From: Sphingobacterium sp. UBA4616
GTDB taxonomy: Bacteria; Bacteroidota; Bacteroidia; Sphingobacteriales; Sphingobacteriaceae
DNA: 64,000 bases
NCBI GenBank assembly: GCA_002386525.1
Contig: DGIS01000020.1
Span: 62,001-126,000 of the forward strand
Direction: 5' to 3'
Notes under the pieces: generated by a model
What the model was told of the DNA's origin: nothing
Seen by the model: only the letters and a program-made list of their open reading frames with translations
Databases searched by the model: none
Translations under genes and position numbers: made by a program
Shown: one piece after another, positions 1 to 9,776 of the stretch
How the letters are laid out: every line of letters begins with the position of its first letter
Position numbering within the stretch: the stretch's first letter is position 1

Positions 1-578
1 GAGCGGCCATGATCCCGGCTAATTTCGACGTGTGCTTTCCAAATTTCTTCCTTGGATTCCGTGCTGGAAGGGGAGAGAAGCAGACCGTTATTCAAGGTGA
101 TAGGCTTGTTTTTGATAGGTCCTAATATACCTTCAGGCAATTGTTGCGCCTCCGACCAGCTAGTACCCTTATCTAGCGAATGTTTAACGTACCCTTTCCA
201 TTCTCTCGGGTTGGGCCCTATTTTATAATATAAAGAGAGGGTGTCGCTGTGTGGGTATTGATAGAAGACCGGGTTCCATGTTGGAAAGCGGGTATCGCCA
301 AAGATGCCGTCTGCAATCTGTACAGGAGGCTGCCATTGCCCATGGTGATATAGGGAGCTCCAGATAACCACGTCGGGGTTAGATTCGTGTGTGCCGCCAA
401 ACCAGGCTGCCAATAAACTGTCTTTTCCGATGACTTGAATGGTGGATGCATGGCATTGCTTGAATGGAGCCTCACCTGCCTGGAAAATTTGTTCTGAACG
501 GAGAATTTGTGGTTTGTAGGTGGCGCAAGAAGATAGGAGCAGCGCGAATAGTGTCGAAAGTACGGTGATTTTTTTCAT
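1..578 (-). CDS. Sialidase-like BNR-repeat lipoprotein, N-terminal part (cut by window edge)
   Basis: Reading the minus strand from the ATG at 578 gives an open frame of about 192 residues that runs off the window start, so the C-terminus is missing. It opens with a lipoprotein signal peptide ending in a lipobox (LLLSSC, Cys about residue 18), which suggests an outer-membrane or periplasmic anchor. A complete Asp box (SLDKGTSW) and the beginning of a second (SRDHG) mark the six-bladed BNR/sialidase fold. Together with the upstream fucosidase and SusCD genes this suggests removal of terminal sugars, possibly sialic acid, from host-type glycans. Substrate is inferred; BNR proteins of this type are often annotated as sialidases without proof. 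Confidence 0.75.
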   Translation of the reverse strand, partial: MKKITVLSTLFALLLSSCATYKPQILRSEQIFQAGEAPFKQCHASTIQVIGKDSLLAAWFGGTHESNPDVVIWSSLYHHGQWQPPVQIADGIFGDTRFPTWNPVFYQYPHSDTLSLYYKIGPNPREWKGYVKHSLDKGTSWSEAQQLPEGILGPIKNKPITLNNGLLLSPSSTESKEEIWKAHVEISRDHGR

Positions 579-702
579 TGGAATTGAAGGTTTAAAAACC
601 TGACTCGTTGGTTTAAGTATCATTTTCTTTTGCCTGTGCAGAAGCTTTTGGGGTTCAAAATGTACAGGCGGTCACTCCTAACTGGTGACTTTATAAAATG
701 TT

Positions 703-735
703 AAAATTGCGCTGCTTTTAATGCAGCGCAATTTT
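703..735 (-). terminator. Hairpin terminator after the fucosidase gene
   Basis: A perfect 13-bp inverted repeat (703-715 with 723-735) with a 7-base loop lies three bases past the fucosidase stop codon. The outer stem is AAAA/TTTT, so it could stop transcription in either direction. If efficient, the downstream sialidase-like gene needs its own promoter or is expressed by readthrough. Confidence 0.7.
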
Positions 736-738
736 ATT

Positions 739-2175
739 CTATTTGCTTTGCAATTGGATTGCGGTAGCATAGTTAAATCGTGTGCCGGGGCTTCTCAATG
801 TAATTTGGTTACCACGTTGAGACCAGTCTAATTTACCTTTATGACCTAAAATAGCAATTTTTTTTACATTAAAATTATCAGGTACTTCGAAAACGTATTC
901 ATTCGGCTGTTGGTAAGCATCACCTTCAGAAAGATGGAATACATTGACCACTTTACTGTCCTTGCTTCGGGTGTAGTAATAGTCACCTTGGTGATATGGG
1001 GCAATGGTCCGTGTTGCAAACACGGCAGTTTGATTGATTTTCATCCAGGCTGCCAGTTCGTTCAAGCGATCGTAAGCCGCTTGGTCGTAGTCTCCATTAG
1101 GGCCAGGCGCTATGTTTAATAGGTAGTTTCCGCCACGGGAAATGATTTTCACCAATGTTTCTACAAGCTTCTTGGTTGGTTTGTAGTTGTCGTTGGGAAC
1201 ATAGCTGAACGAATCACCCATTGTAATGCAGCTTTCCCATGGAATATCCAAAGGATGTTCAGGAATCGCTTGTTCGGGGGTAACATAATTTTCCCAATTT
1301 CCGGGTACAGTACGATCTACGACAATAATTCCGGGTTGATTTTTTCTCGCCATATTACCGATGCGGTCCATGTCGATATCTTGTTCCACTTTGATTGTTC
1401 TTTGCCAATCGACAGACTGATCAATTGTTTTAAAAGGGCGTACCCAGCCTCCATCTAACCAAAGGATATCAACTTTTCCATATTCTGAGGTTAATTCGTT
1501 GATCTGGTTATAGGTATAGTTTTTGAATTTTTCCCAGCGATCCGGGTGTTTTTGAGGATCATAGTTTACATTACGGTCTTTTGGGGGAAAGTAACTCCAC
1601 CAGTAAAAATCTGTGTGCCAATCAGGTTTTGAAAAATATGCACCGATTTTAAAACCGTCGTTGCGAAATGTATTAAAAATTTCTTTGGTCACATTTGCTT
1701 TAGGATTAGTCGAAAACGGTGTTTTAGAAGACGTGATCTTATAATCGGACTCCTTGGTGTCGAACATCGCAAACCCATCGTGATGTTTTGTGGTGAAGAC
1801 CACGTATTTCATTCCGGCGCCTTTAGCAGCATCAGCCCACTTTTGTGGGTTGAAATCGGTAGGATTGAAGGTGGTCTGTAGATTGTTGTAATTTTTTACA
1901 TACGCGTTGTAGGTCGCTCCATGCTCTGGTTTTCGTTGTGTCCAGCCTTCGTCTTCTGGGCACAAGCTCCAGCTTTCAACAATACCCCATTGGCTATACG
2001 TTCCCCAGTGCATGAAAAGTCCAAACTTCATATCTTGCCATTGTTCGAGATTTTCAATCACTAATGGATCTGTCGGTTTTTGGTAGCCGGCAGATACGTT
2101 ATGTGCCTGGCCGAACGCTAGTGTTGAGCTTGAAGCGATAAACGCAGTGGATATAATGGTTTTTAGTTTTTGCAT
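739..2175 (-). CDS. Alpha-L-fucosidase, GH29
   Basis: This 478-residue protein is a retaining alpha-L-fucosidase that would remove terminal fucose from glycans in the periplasm or at the cell surface. A signal peptide ends near residue 22. GH29 marks are the HWG motif (56-58), the HHDG motif (131-134) and the ILWLDGGW segment, whose Asp (about 241) is the expected nucleophile. The start at 2175 is preferred because a longer frame to 2211 would place 12 extra hydrophobic residues before a normal signal peptide and run into the hairpin at 2202-2226. It follows the SusD gene and probably acts on sugars imported or bound by SusCD. Fucosidase activity is well supported; linkage preference is not visible. 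Confidence 0.92.
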   Translation of the reverse strand: MQKLKTIISTAFIASSSTLAFGQAHNVSAGYQKPTDPLVIENLEQWQDMKFGLFMHWGTYSQWGIVESWSLCPEDEGWTQRKPEHGATYNAYVKNYNNLQTTFNPTDFNPQKWADAAKGAGMKYVVFTTKHHDGFAMFDTKESDYKITSSKTPFSTNPKANVTKEIFNTFRNDGFKIGAYFSKPDWHTDFYWWSYFPPKDRNVNYDPQKHPDRWEKFKNYTYNQINELTSEYGKVDILWLDGGWVRPFKTIDQSVDWQRTIKVEQDIDMDRIGNMARKNQPGIIVVDRTVPGNWENYVTPEQAIPEHPLDIPWESCITMGDSFSYVPNDNYKPTKKLVETLVKIISRGGNYLLNIAPGPNGDYDQAAYDRLNELAAWMKINQTAVFATRTIAPYHQGDYYYTRSKDSKVVNVFHLSEGDAYQQPNEYVFEVPDNFNVKKIAILGHKGKLDWSQRGNQITLRSPGTRFNYATAIQLQSK

Positions 2176-2201
2176 GTATAAATATAGTGAAAGTGATAAA
2201 A

Positions 2202-2226
2202 AGAAAGCCACCTTAGGTGGCTTTCT
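2202..2226 (-). terminator. Hairpin between susD-like and fucosidase genes
   Basis: An 11-bp perfect stem (2202-2212 with 2216-2226) with a 3-base loop sits 21 bases after the SusD stop and is followed on the minus strand by a T-rich stretch. It probably weakens or ends SusCD transcription before the fucosidase gene, or protects the 3' end of the SusCD message. Confidence 0.65.
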
Positions 2227-2247
2227 ATAATTAAGCGTGAAATGGCG

Positions 2248-3834
2248 TTAGTTAACGTCCCAGAAAATTTTGGTATCGCGTGTATCTTTAGATCTTACAG
2301 CTTGGTAGTTTTCACTATTGTTAGTAATCTCTGATGAAGGATACGTCAATCGTACAGGAGGACGCTGAAATCCATTCAATGTAGAAACTGGAAACGCTGG
2401 CAGAGTTGGATATCCTGTTCTTCGGTATTCCGACCATGCTTGTTCGCCCTGTAACCAACCAAAATGTAACCATTTTTGTGTCCCTATAAGTTTTAATTTA
2501 GTGTTTTTATCCCCACTGAAAGCTATGTTTGATTCAGTGACAAATTTATTAATTACTTCGCTACTTGGTTTAATAGCTTTCGCATTATTTGAAGAGCTCT
2601 CATTAAGATAATAATAGAAGCCTACAGACTGCTTTACTGCTGTTTCATACGCTGTTTTTGCCGCAGCATCAGTACCCCATCTTTCTTGGGCTTCTGCTTT
2701 AATTAAGTTTGTCTCAGTGGCAGTCATCAAAACGCCAGGCAGTTTATTATTGATCCATGTAGTTGCAGAATCTATTACTGAATACTTCCTGAATTGTGCG
2801 TCTGCTTGGGCTGTAGTGAATGTAATGGGCATTGCTTGATATTCCTTATTGGGAACAAATTTTCCGTTTACTGTTTCTCCAAACTTATCGAATAGTACAG
2901 CAGTACGAGGATCATTTGCAGTTTTTAAAACGGTATTCAGCATATAATCAGGTGCATAATAACTTGGAAGTTCTATTAGTGCATCTAATAAGCTAGAGTT
3001 ATACGTTTTCAAAGGCTGTAAAAGTATATCTTGTGATCCAGTGCTATAATCTCCGTTGTTGTCGCCATCAACCAATGGATACTCTGTTGGGTTGTTTAGC
3101 ATGTCCATAATCTCAGTTTTAGCTTTATTTTCATCAACATTGGAAATTCTCATCAATAAGCGTAAACGTAAAGAATTCGTATATTTTCGCCATTTGGTTA
3201 AATCTCCAGAGTTTAGAATATCTGCTCTGTTAAATTCTGATGTACTTTTTGCTGTTTTCAAAAAAGTATTAATTTCTTTTAGCCCATTGATAAACAAAGT
3301 ATACAATTCCTTTTGATCATCAAATTTTCCAAGCTTGATGACATCTGTTAAAGGAAGACTTCCAGCTTCAGAAAAAGGAATATCTCCGAAATTATCAACC
3401 AATTTTGAAGCTTGATCAAATAAAATGACTTTAGCAGTATTCATGTATAGATCGCGACTTGCCTTTTCTTCCGTAGATAAGTTGTTATAAGATCTTTCCA
3501 TTGATCTATAAACACCAATTATGCCAGGTGAATAAAAATCTTTCCAATAGTCATTAATATAAGAATCACTTTGTTGATACATTGTATTTTCATTTGCAAA
3601 ATAAGCTGTTTGTGTATATTTTGCTTGATGCATCAATATAAAAGTGCGGTAATGCCAATATTCCGATCTTAAACGAGAATTATTCAGTATTTGTGAAAAA
3701 AATGCTGGTATATTGGGTAAAGTTGTCTGTTCTGGATCCGTATAACGATCCTCTAACTCAGTTTTACAAGACTGAAAGCTTCCTAATGTTAAAAGAATAC
3801 TTCCGAATAATAGTATTTTATTAATTTTTTTCAT
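2248..3834 (-). CDS. SusD/RagB-family nutrient-binding outer-membrane lipoprotein (SusD-like_2 type)
   Basis: A 528-residue surface lipoprotein that binds glycan and closes over the SusC channel. The lipobox Cys is at about residue 23 (LGSFQSC), followed by the short DRYTDPEQT stretch and long helical TPR-like regions typical of the SusD-like_2 group. It lies 11 bp after the SusC gene on the same strand, the invariant order of such pairs. The ligand cannot be read from sequence; the neighbouring fucosidase and sialidase-like genes suggest a fucosylated, perhaps sialylated, glycan. Confidence 0.92.
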   Translation of the reverse strand: MKKINKILLFGSILLTLGSFQSCKTELEDRYTDPEQTTLPNIPAFFSQILNNSRLRSEYWHYRTFILMHQAKYTQTAYFANENTMYQQSDSYINDYWKDFYSPGIIGVYRSMERSYNNLSTEEKASRDLYMNTAKVILFDQASKLVDNFGDIPFSEAGSLPLTDVIKLGKFDDQKELYTLFINGLKEINTFLKTAKSTSEFNRADILNSGDLTKWRKYTNSLRLRLLMRISNVDENKAKTEIMDMLNNPTEYPLVDGDNNGDYSTGSQDILLQPLKTYNSSLLDALIELPSYYAPDYMLNTVLKTANDPRTAVLFDKFGETVNGKFVPNKEYQAMPITFTTAQADAQFRKYSVIDSATTWINNKLPGVLMTATETNLIKAEAQERWGTDAAAKTAYETAVKQSVGFYYYLNESSSNNAKAIKPSSEVINKFVTESNIAFSGDKNTKLKLIGTQKWLHFGWLQGEQAWSEYRRTGYPTLPAFPVSTLNGFQRPPVRLTYPSSEITNNSENYQAVRSKDTRDTKIFWDVN

Positions 3835-3845
3835 TGCTTTAAGTG

Positions 3846-6800
3846 TTAAAATTTAGCATTAAGAGAGAAACCAAAACTTCTTGTTGCTGCATTGGAGCCG
3901 ATATCAATACCTTGGGAATACCAATAATTTCCAACAGGTGCTTCTGGATCGATATCTTTAATGGAACGATAGAAGTAGAAGAGATTTCTTCCTATCAGAG
4001 AAAAACGTAAACTATTCAATTTTAATTTTTGCGTGAATGATTCTGGGAGATTATATCCAATAACAACCTCTCTAAGCTTAATGAAATTATTGTCTAGCAC
4101 AGCCGCTTTCTCATTCCAAGCATTATTTCCCCAATAAAAATTATTAATATAATATTCAGCACCAGAAAGATGAACATCATTTTTAGCGCCTGTGTTTTGA
4201 TTAACGCCATCTAAAGTTATTCCTGATTCACGATATTCCAATGTGCTTTCTAGTCGACCTGCTCCGTAAGCGTATTTATGCGGCGTGGAAATCATTTGTC
4301 CTCCAAATCTGTAGTCAGCAGTAAAGTCTAAGCTAAAGTTTTTGTAGTTGAATGTATTTGATAATCCTCCGATTGCTTTCGGCATAATATTACCCGCTTT
4401 AACATAAGTTGACTTATCAATAACATAATTACCTTCATCAGAGATTAGAAATTCTCCTTTTTCATTTGTCGCGCGAGGGAACACATATATATTTCCTAAG
4501 GTCTCCCCAGGTCTTGCTTCCATCCGGATGGAACTTTGATCCGCATCATAGAAAATTAATTTTGGTACACCACTGATCAATTCATCTAGACGGGACTTGT
4601 TATTTGAGAAGTTTAGTCTTGCATTCCATTTGAAATTTTCTGTTTGAATCGGAGTGCCGTTCAATGAAACTTCCCACCCTTTATTCGAGATTTTACCCAC
4701 ATTAAGGAATTGTGTCGACGCTCCAGTTGAAAATGCCGTACTTAAAGGCATAATTTGATCATCGATAAAATTTGAATAATAGCTTACATCTAGACCTAAT
4801 CTATTTTTTAAGAATTTCAAATCTAATCCAATTTCCTTTTCAGTTTTTTTCTCAGGTTTTAAATCTTCATTTCCATAGGAAGAATTAGTAGCTAATGATG
4901 GCACCGGACCATTAACCGTTATTAATGATGTTTGTTTAAAAGCGAGATTTGACGCATAAATTGGTGCATCATTACCAACTACCCCATAGGATGCTCTTAG
5001 TTTTCCATAGCTAAAGAATTCAGGTAATTTAAATGCATCAGAGAACACAAAACTCGTGTTTACGGAACCATAATGATATGGGTTGTTTTTTGATGGCAAT
5101 GTTGACGAATACTCTTGACGAGCTGTTCCTTCCAAGAATAAATAGTTTTTATAAGAAAGGTTTAATAAACCGAAGTAGGCATATTTTATAAGTTCCTTTC
5201 TAACGTGGGTAGTTACAGCTTGGCCAAAGGTATTATTTAAGCTAAACCAATTTGCAGAAACCAAACCACCTTCTGTTCTGGACATTTGATCATCATAGTT
5301 TTCCATACGAGACTGAAAACCTCCGCTTAAACTAAAGTCAAAGTCGTCAGATAATTTGTCTGCATAAGTTAATAAGGCATCTCCATAAATAATCTTATAG
5401 ATTCCTTTCGAAACCTCAAATTTACCGGTACTATTAGTTTGATTATATTGAACAGCGTACTCGTTATGTTCTTTATTTTCGATATTTAATCCAGTAAAAT
5501 CTGTTCCTAATCGACCTCTAAACTTTAGTTTATCTAATATGCCCCAGTTTAACGTAGCACTTCCCAAAAAGCGATTTTCCTTCTCTTCATAACTGTTACG
5601 TTTTTGTTGCCAAAAGTAGTTTAATAGGTTAAGAGCTCTATAATTAACGGGAAATGCCCCAGGTCTATTGGATCCAAAAGGATTGTATCTGTAGCCGTCG
5701 GAGGTCTGGTAGAGTTCGTTTTTCATCTTCTCAACGTCTTCAGCACCGCTAAAAAATCCCGCATAAGAACCGAGAACATCTCCCATTAAACCGGGCCTAT
5801 TTTTGGTAATCGTATTAATATAAGATGCAACTACATCCAAATCCAATCGATCAGCAAGCTTGATTGTACTATTTAAATTAAAGGTACTTTTATTCATCTT
5901 ACTACCTGGTACAATTGCCTTGTAGTCCATATTGGAAGCTGATAACCTATAATTTATTTTTTCTGTTTGATTGGAAATACTTAGATTAAAATTACTATTG
6001 TGTCCAGTATCGAAAATATCACCATAATTGCCTTTATTAGCGGAGTACTTTCTTAACGAACCGTCCCACCAGCGAACATCTTTACCATCGTATTTAGGTC
6101 CAAATTGGCCCCAGGCATTGTAATTCAAGAGTCTGTCACCTGGGAAGAGTGGATTTGTCATCCAGCCTTCTTCCGTACCGCCTACTTGTAAATTAGTAGC
6201 AGCATCATATCCTGGTCCGTACTCATACTGTAATCTCGGAAGAAACGCAGCAGTTTCGATAGAACCAGTGTAATTGAAGTCGATTCCAAGGCCTTTTCCT
6301 TTTACACCTTTTTTAGTTGTGATTACAATAACACCACTTGCAGCATCAGAACCATATAACGCTGTTGCACTGGCCCCTTTTAAAATTGTCATGGACTCAA
6401 TATCGTTAGGGTTCAAATCTAACATACCGTTTCCACGTATTCTATTGTCGGACCATATTGCTTGCGCCCCCGGATCAGTGATACCACCAGTGTTGTTTAA
6501 ACCTTTTGATCCTGCCTGTTGATCGTTTCTGATCATTACCCCATCAACTACATATAAAGGTTGCCTGTTGTTACTTAGGGAATTAATGCCGCGGATCTGA
6601 ATGTTAACGGCACTAGATGCTCCCCCTGGAGCGGAATTAATTTGCACGCCTGGAGCTTTTCCATAAAGGGCCGAACCAATGTTTGTCGTACCTGCTTGGG
6701 TTAACTCTTTCGAGCTTATTGTTGATGAGGCGTATCCAAGAGCTTTAGCCTCTCTTTTGATTCCCATTGCTGTTACCACAACTTCGTCCAAAGCGGAAGC

Positions 6801-7094
6801 ATCTTCAGTTAATTTAATATTAAGTGTTTTTGAAGAACCAACAGTTATTTCTTGTGATTTGTATCCAACAATAGATACCCGTAAGACTTCGCCCGGCGAT
6901 GCTTGGATCGTAAATGACCCATTACTTCCGGTTTGCGTACCGCGAGTTGTTCCTTTTACAGAAACTGTTGCCCCGGATACAGGCCCCTTCGCATCTGAAA
7001 CTATTCCAGAAATGCTTTGCTGCGCATAAAGCGATGTGGCACTAAAAAGTGTACATAACGCTAATCCTGCAGTTTTTTTGTAAAATAGACTCAT
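3846..7094 (-). CDS. SusC/RagA-family TonB-dependent glycan transporter
   Basis: A 1082-residue outer-membrane transporter. After a signal peptide (about residues 1-25) comes a carboxypeptidase-regulatory-like beta-sandwich domain (about 26-105), then a TonB plug (about 115-265, with the SusC signature around IQIRGINSLS and LYVVDGV), then a 22-strand barrel ending in a terminal Phe. No N-terminal STN domain is present, so it is unlikely to signal through an anti-sigma factor; this fits the ROK regulator encoded directly upstream. The ROK stop codon is only 3 bp away, so the two are probably cotranscribed. Uptake is powered by TonB-ExbBD encoded elsewhere. Confidence 0.95.
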   Translation of the reverse strand: MSLFYKKTAGLALCTLFSATSLYAQQSISGIVSDAKGPVSGATVSVKGTTRGTQTGSNGSFTIQASPGEVLRVSIVGYKSQEITVGSSKTLNIKLTEDASALDEVVVTAMGIKREAKALGYASSTISSKELTQAGTTNIGSALYGKAPGVQINSAPGGASSAVNIQIRGINSLSNNRQPLYVVDGVMIRNDQQAGSKGLNNTGGITDPGAQAIWSDNRIRGNGMLDLNPNDIESMTILKGASATALYGSDAASGVIVITTKKGVKGKGLGIDFNYTGSIETAAFLPRLQYEYGPGYDAATNLQVGGTEEGWMTNPLFPGDRLLNYNAWGQFGPKYDGKDVRWWDGSLRKYSANKGNYGDIFDTGHNSNFNLSISNQTEKINYRLSASNMDYKAIVPGSKMNKSTFNLNSTIKLADRLDLDVVASYINTITKNRPGLMGDVLGSYAGFFSGAEDVEKMKNELYQTSDGYRYNPFGSNRPGAFPVNYRALNLLNYFWQQKRNSYEEKENRFLGSATLNWGILDKLKFRGRLGTDFTGLNIENKEHNEYAVQYNQTNSTGKFEVSKGIYKIIYGDALLTYADKLSDDFDFSLSGGFQSRMENYDDQMSRTEGGLVSANWFSLNNTFGQAVTTHVRKELIKYAYFGLLNLSYKNYLFLEGTARQEYSSTLPSKNNPYHYGSVNTSFVFSDAFKLPEFFSYGKLRASYGVVGNDAPIYASNLAFKQTSLITVNGPVPSLATNSSYGNEDLKPEKKTEKEIGLDLKFLKNRLGLDVSYYSNFIDDQIMPLSTAFSTGASTQFLNVGKISNKGWEVSLNGTPIQTENFKWNARLNFSNNKSRLDELISGVPKLIFYDADQSSIRMEARPGETLGNIYVFPRATNEKGEFLISDEGNYVIDKSTYVKAGNIMPKAIGGLSNTFNYKNFSLDFTADYRFGGQMISTPHKYAYGAGRLESTLEYRESGITLDGVNQNTGAKNDVHLSGAEYYINNFYWGNNAWNEKAAVLDNNFIKLREVVIGYNLPESFTQKLKLNSLRFSLIGRNLFYFYRSIKDIDPEAPVGNYWYSQGIDIGSNAATRSFGFSLNAKF

Positions 7095-7097
7095 ATT

Positions 7098-8285
7098 CTA
7101 CTGATTAATTTGTGTGTAATTAGATTTAAATATTCGGTGTATTAGGTTTTCTACAACGAGGCACATCGTACCTTTTATTTGCGCATCTTTATGAAGTTCC
7201 GAGATTGCCAAATGTGTTGTTTTGGCAATCTCAGGTATGCAAAATTCATTTAGCGCAATTTGAATATGCGGTTCTAATATATGACCAACTTCAGCGCCAC
7301 GGCCGCTGATCAATATCTGTTTCGGATTTAAAATATGAATTAAGGTCGAAATACCTTTTCCAAGCATATAGCCAATTTTTCCTATATTATTTATAGCAAC
7401 TTGATCACCCACTCTGATCGAATCAAACAGTGCTTCGAGTTTATTTTCGTTACTATTTATAAAAGTGCTATAAATAGAATACTGCTCATTCTCAATATCA
7501 TTCTCGACATATTTTATCGCAGCATTGAGTGATGCTACAACCTCTAGGCATCCCCTTTTGCCGCAAGAGCAGAGCATTTGGTTATCTGCCAAAGGGATGT
7601 GGCTAAATTCACCCGCGTATCCAGCGGTTCCTTTAAATATAGCGTTATTGATAATTATCCCCAGTCCAACACCCCAGTTAAGGTTAATAATTAAAGAGCT
7701 GGTAATGTCTTTGGCTATTCCCAATTGTTTTTCTGCCAACGCAATACATCGAGAATCATTCTCTATTACAGTTGGTATATTAAATCTTTTCTCAATATTG
7801 TGCTTAAGATTAAATAGACCATGAGCTTTGGGGTAAGATTCATTTATGCCTAATTCGCTGTTGACAAATCCAGGTATACTGACGCCAATACCGATAAAGT
7901 TTTCAAGTGATATCGTAGATTTTTGGATTAATTCCTCTGCACGATTTAGTATGGTATCTAGCGAAGATTTTTCTTTTAATTCTACTGCTATATCTCGATA
8001 TTCTGCAATCACCTTATTATGCAAATCAGAAATCGAGATTGTCGTGAAATACTGATCGCATGCTATTGAAAGAATATAGTTGTCTGAGTTTTCATTTATT
8101 GTATATTGAATCGGTCGGCGTCCACCAGTTGACTCGGCAAATCCACATTCAACTATTATATTTTGCTCAATTAAGTGATTAACAACCTTAGTTACAGAGG
8201 GAGTGCTTTTCGCTATCTTTTTAGCAAGATCAGCAATTGATAGCATCGATTCAATATAAAGGTTTATTAATATCTCGTTTTCCAT
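7098..8285 (-). CDS. ROK-family transcriptional regulator (NagC/XylR type)
   Basis: A 395-residue regulator with an N-terminal winged helix (about 12-60) and a ROK sugar-binding domain. The GEFSH motif (225-229) and the zinc motif CxCGxxGC (239-246) match ROK proteins, which bind free or phosphorylated sugars and release DNA. It is the first gene of the locus, 3 bp from the SusC gene, so it probably regulates its own operon. Most polysaccharide loci of this phylum use ECF sigma/anti-sigma pairs, hybrid two-component systems or SusR, so a ROK gene in this position is less usual. The N-terminal HTH argues against a sugar kinase. The inducer is unknown; a monosaccharide released from the target glycan is plausible. 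Confidence 0.9.
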   Translation of the reverse strand: MENEILINLYIESMLSIADLAKKIAKSTPSVTKVVNHLIEQNIIVECGFAESTGGRRPIQYTINENSDNYILSIACDQYFTTISISDLHNKVIAEYRDIAVELKEKSSLDTILNRAEELIQKSTISLENFIGIGVSIPGFVNSELGINESYPKAHGLFNLKHNIEKRFNIPTVIENDSRCIALAEKQLGIAKDITSSLIINLNWGVGLGIIINNAIFKGTAGYAGEFSHIPLADNQMLCSCGKRGCLEVVASLNAAIKYVENDIENEQYSIYSTFINSNENKLEALFDSIRVGDQVAINNIGKIGYMLGKGISTLIHILNPKQILISGRGAEVGHILEPHIQIALNEFCIPEIAKTTHLAISELHKDAQIKGTMCLVVENLIHRIFKSNYTQINQ

Positions 8286-8324
8286 TGTAAATGAATGGTT
8301 AGTAGAAGTCGGTTAAACTTTCGT

Positions 8325-8356
8325 TAAAGATATGTTAAAAAAAAAGTAAGTTCCAA
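8325..8356 (-). promoter_or_regulatory. Candidate promoter of the ROK-SusCD operon
   Basis: On the minus strand, TTTTTG (TTG at 8354-8356) lies 21 bases before TATCTTTA (8325-8332), close to the Bacteroidota consensus TTTG/TAnnTTTG. The predicted leader is about 35 bases. A near-perfect palindrome, CAAAAACTTTTTG (8354-8366), overlaps the -33 element and could be the ROK operator; that part is speculative. Confidence 0.45.
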
Positions 8357-8535
8357 AAACTTTTTGTTTTTTTTTAAAAAGTTTTGATTTCTTTATTTTT
8401 TACTGCGTGAAGGAGGTGTATTATTGTAACAAGCTTGTCACCGACTAGCTCCTGTTTATGCCATTAAATAGTAAATTGCGCATAAAAATGAATATCAAAT
8501 ACCTTATATTTACCTCTTAATTATAGTATCTAATT

Positions 8536-9747
8536 ATGAAACAACGCTATTACTCCTTGGATGTCTTTCGTGGGGCTACTGTGGCACTGATGATTATGGT
8601 AAATAATCCGGGGACATGGCTCCATACGTTTGCGCCGCTAAAACATGCAACCTGGCATGGATGCACACCTACAGATCTGGTTTTTCCTTTTTTTCTTTTC
8701 GCAGTTGGTAATGCCATGTCTTTTGTGATACCTCGATTACAGGAAGCTGGTCCCGCCGTATTTTGGAAAAAAGTAATTAAAAGGACGATTTTGATTTTTG
8801 CCATCGGACTTTTTATCAACTGGTGGCCTTTTATCAAATGGGAGGGAGCTGAGCTGGTATTTAAACAGTGGGTAGATCCAAATGATGCAAGTCGGGGCAT
8901 ACGTATTCTTGGGGTATTGCAGCGTATTGCCATTGCTTATTGCTTTGCTTCTTTATTAGCCTACTATTTTAAAGAGAAAGTGATTATTTGGATCTCTGCA
9001 GCTATTTTGCTTCTATACTGGGCTGTTTGCGCATTCGCGGGGGGATCGGATCCCTATAGCTTAGCAGGCTGGTTCGGCACAAAGTATGATATTGCTATTT
9101 TAGGTTTACCGCATGTTTACAGAGGCGAGGGCGTGCCGTTTGATCCTGAGGGGCTAATGAGTACGCTGCCAGCAGTAGTTCAGGTTGTATTTGGCTATTT
9201 GGTCGGTGTATTTATTAAAAAACAAGGGCAGGTGGATTGGCTGTGGACCAGAGTTCCAGCTTCCAACGAACCGCATTTTAAATTATTGGCGGGCATGTTT
9301 GTGACTGGATTTATTTTGGTCGTGTTGGCGTGGATATGGGCATTAGGTTTTCCGATCAATAAAAAAATATGGACGAGTTCCTATGTGCTCTATACAACTG
9401 GTTTAGCAACCATGACAATAGGTGGCATGATCTGGTTTATTGAGGTGCAGGGTGTAAAAAATAAATTGACACAATTTTTTGATGTTTTTGGTAAAAATCC
9501 ACTGTTCATCTTTGTGTTGAGCGGTATTCTTCCACGCTTTTTAGGACTATTTCGTATCCCTGACGGCTTAAAAGAGGACGGCTCGCAACAATACATCGAA
9601 GCTTTCGCCTGGTTCTATAAATACGTCTGTGCGAAAATACCTGGAATCCCCGAAGTTGGCTCCTTCGTTTATTCGTTGTGTTTTCTGACCTTGATGTGGG
9701 TAATCTGCTATTGGTTGGATAAGAAAAAAATCTATGTAAAGGTATAA
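8536..9747 (+). CDS. NagX/DUF5009-like membrane acyltransferase (heparan-alpha-glucosaminide N-acetyltransferase family)
   Basis: A 403-residue polytopic membrane protein with about ten hydrophobic segments. The N-terminal SLDVFRG motif, the NNPGTW stretch and the segment HATWHGCTPTDLVFPFFLF are characteristic of the COG4299 family, which includes lysosomal HGSNAT and bacterial NagX. The presumed role is transfer of an acetyl group across the membrane to an amino sugar, or amino-sugar uptake. It is divergent from the ROK-led glycan locus, which fits a shared role in GlcNAc-containing glycan use, but it is not in that operon. Function beyond the family is inference. Confidence 0.85.
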   Translation: MKQRYYSLDVFRGATVALMIMVNNPGTWLHTFAPLKHATWHGCTPTDLVFPFFLFAVGNAMSFVIPRLQEAGPAVFWKKVIKRTILIFAIGLFINWWPFIKWEGAELVFKQWVDPNDASRGIRILGVLQRIAIAYCFASLLAYYFKEKVIIWISAAILLLYWAVCAFAGGSDPYSLAGWFGTKYDIAILGLPHVYRGEGVPFDPEGLMSTLPAVVQVVFGYLVGVFIKKQGQVDWLWTRVPASNEPHFKLLAGMFVTGFILVVLAWIWALGFPINKKIWTSSYVLYTTGLATMTIGGMIWFIEVQGVKNKLTQFFDVFGKNPLFIFVLSGILPRFLGLFRIPDGLKEDGSQQYIEAFAWFYKYVCAKIPGIPEVGSFVYSLCFLTLMWVICYWLDKKKIYVKV

Positions 9748-9776
9748 TAGCATCTGAAACTTTGCTTGTTAAATAT

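Noticed and set aside
8550..8933. 127-residue ORF on the minus strand
   Set aside because: It is antisense to the DUF5009 acyltransferase gene and shows no domain.
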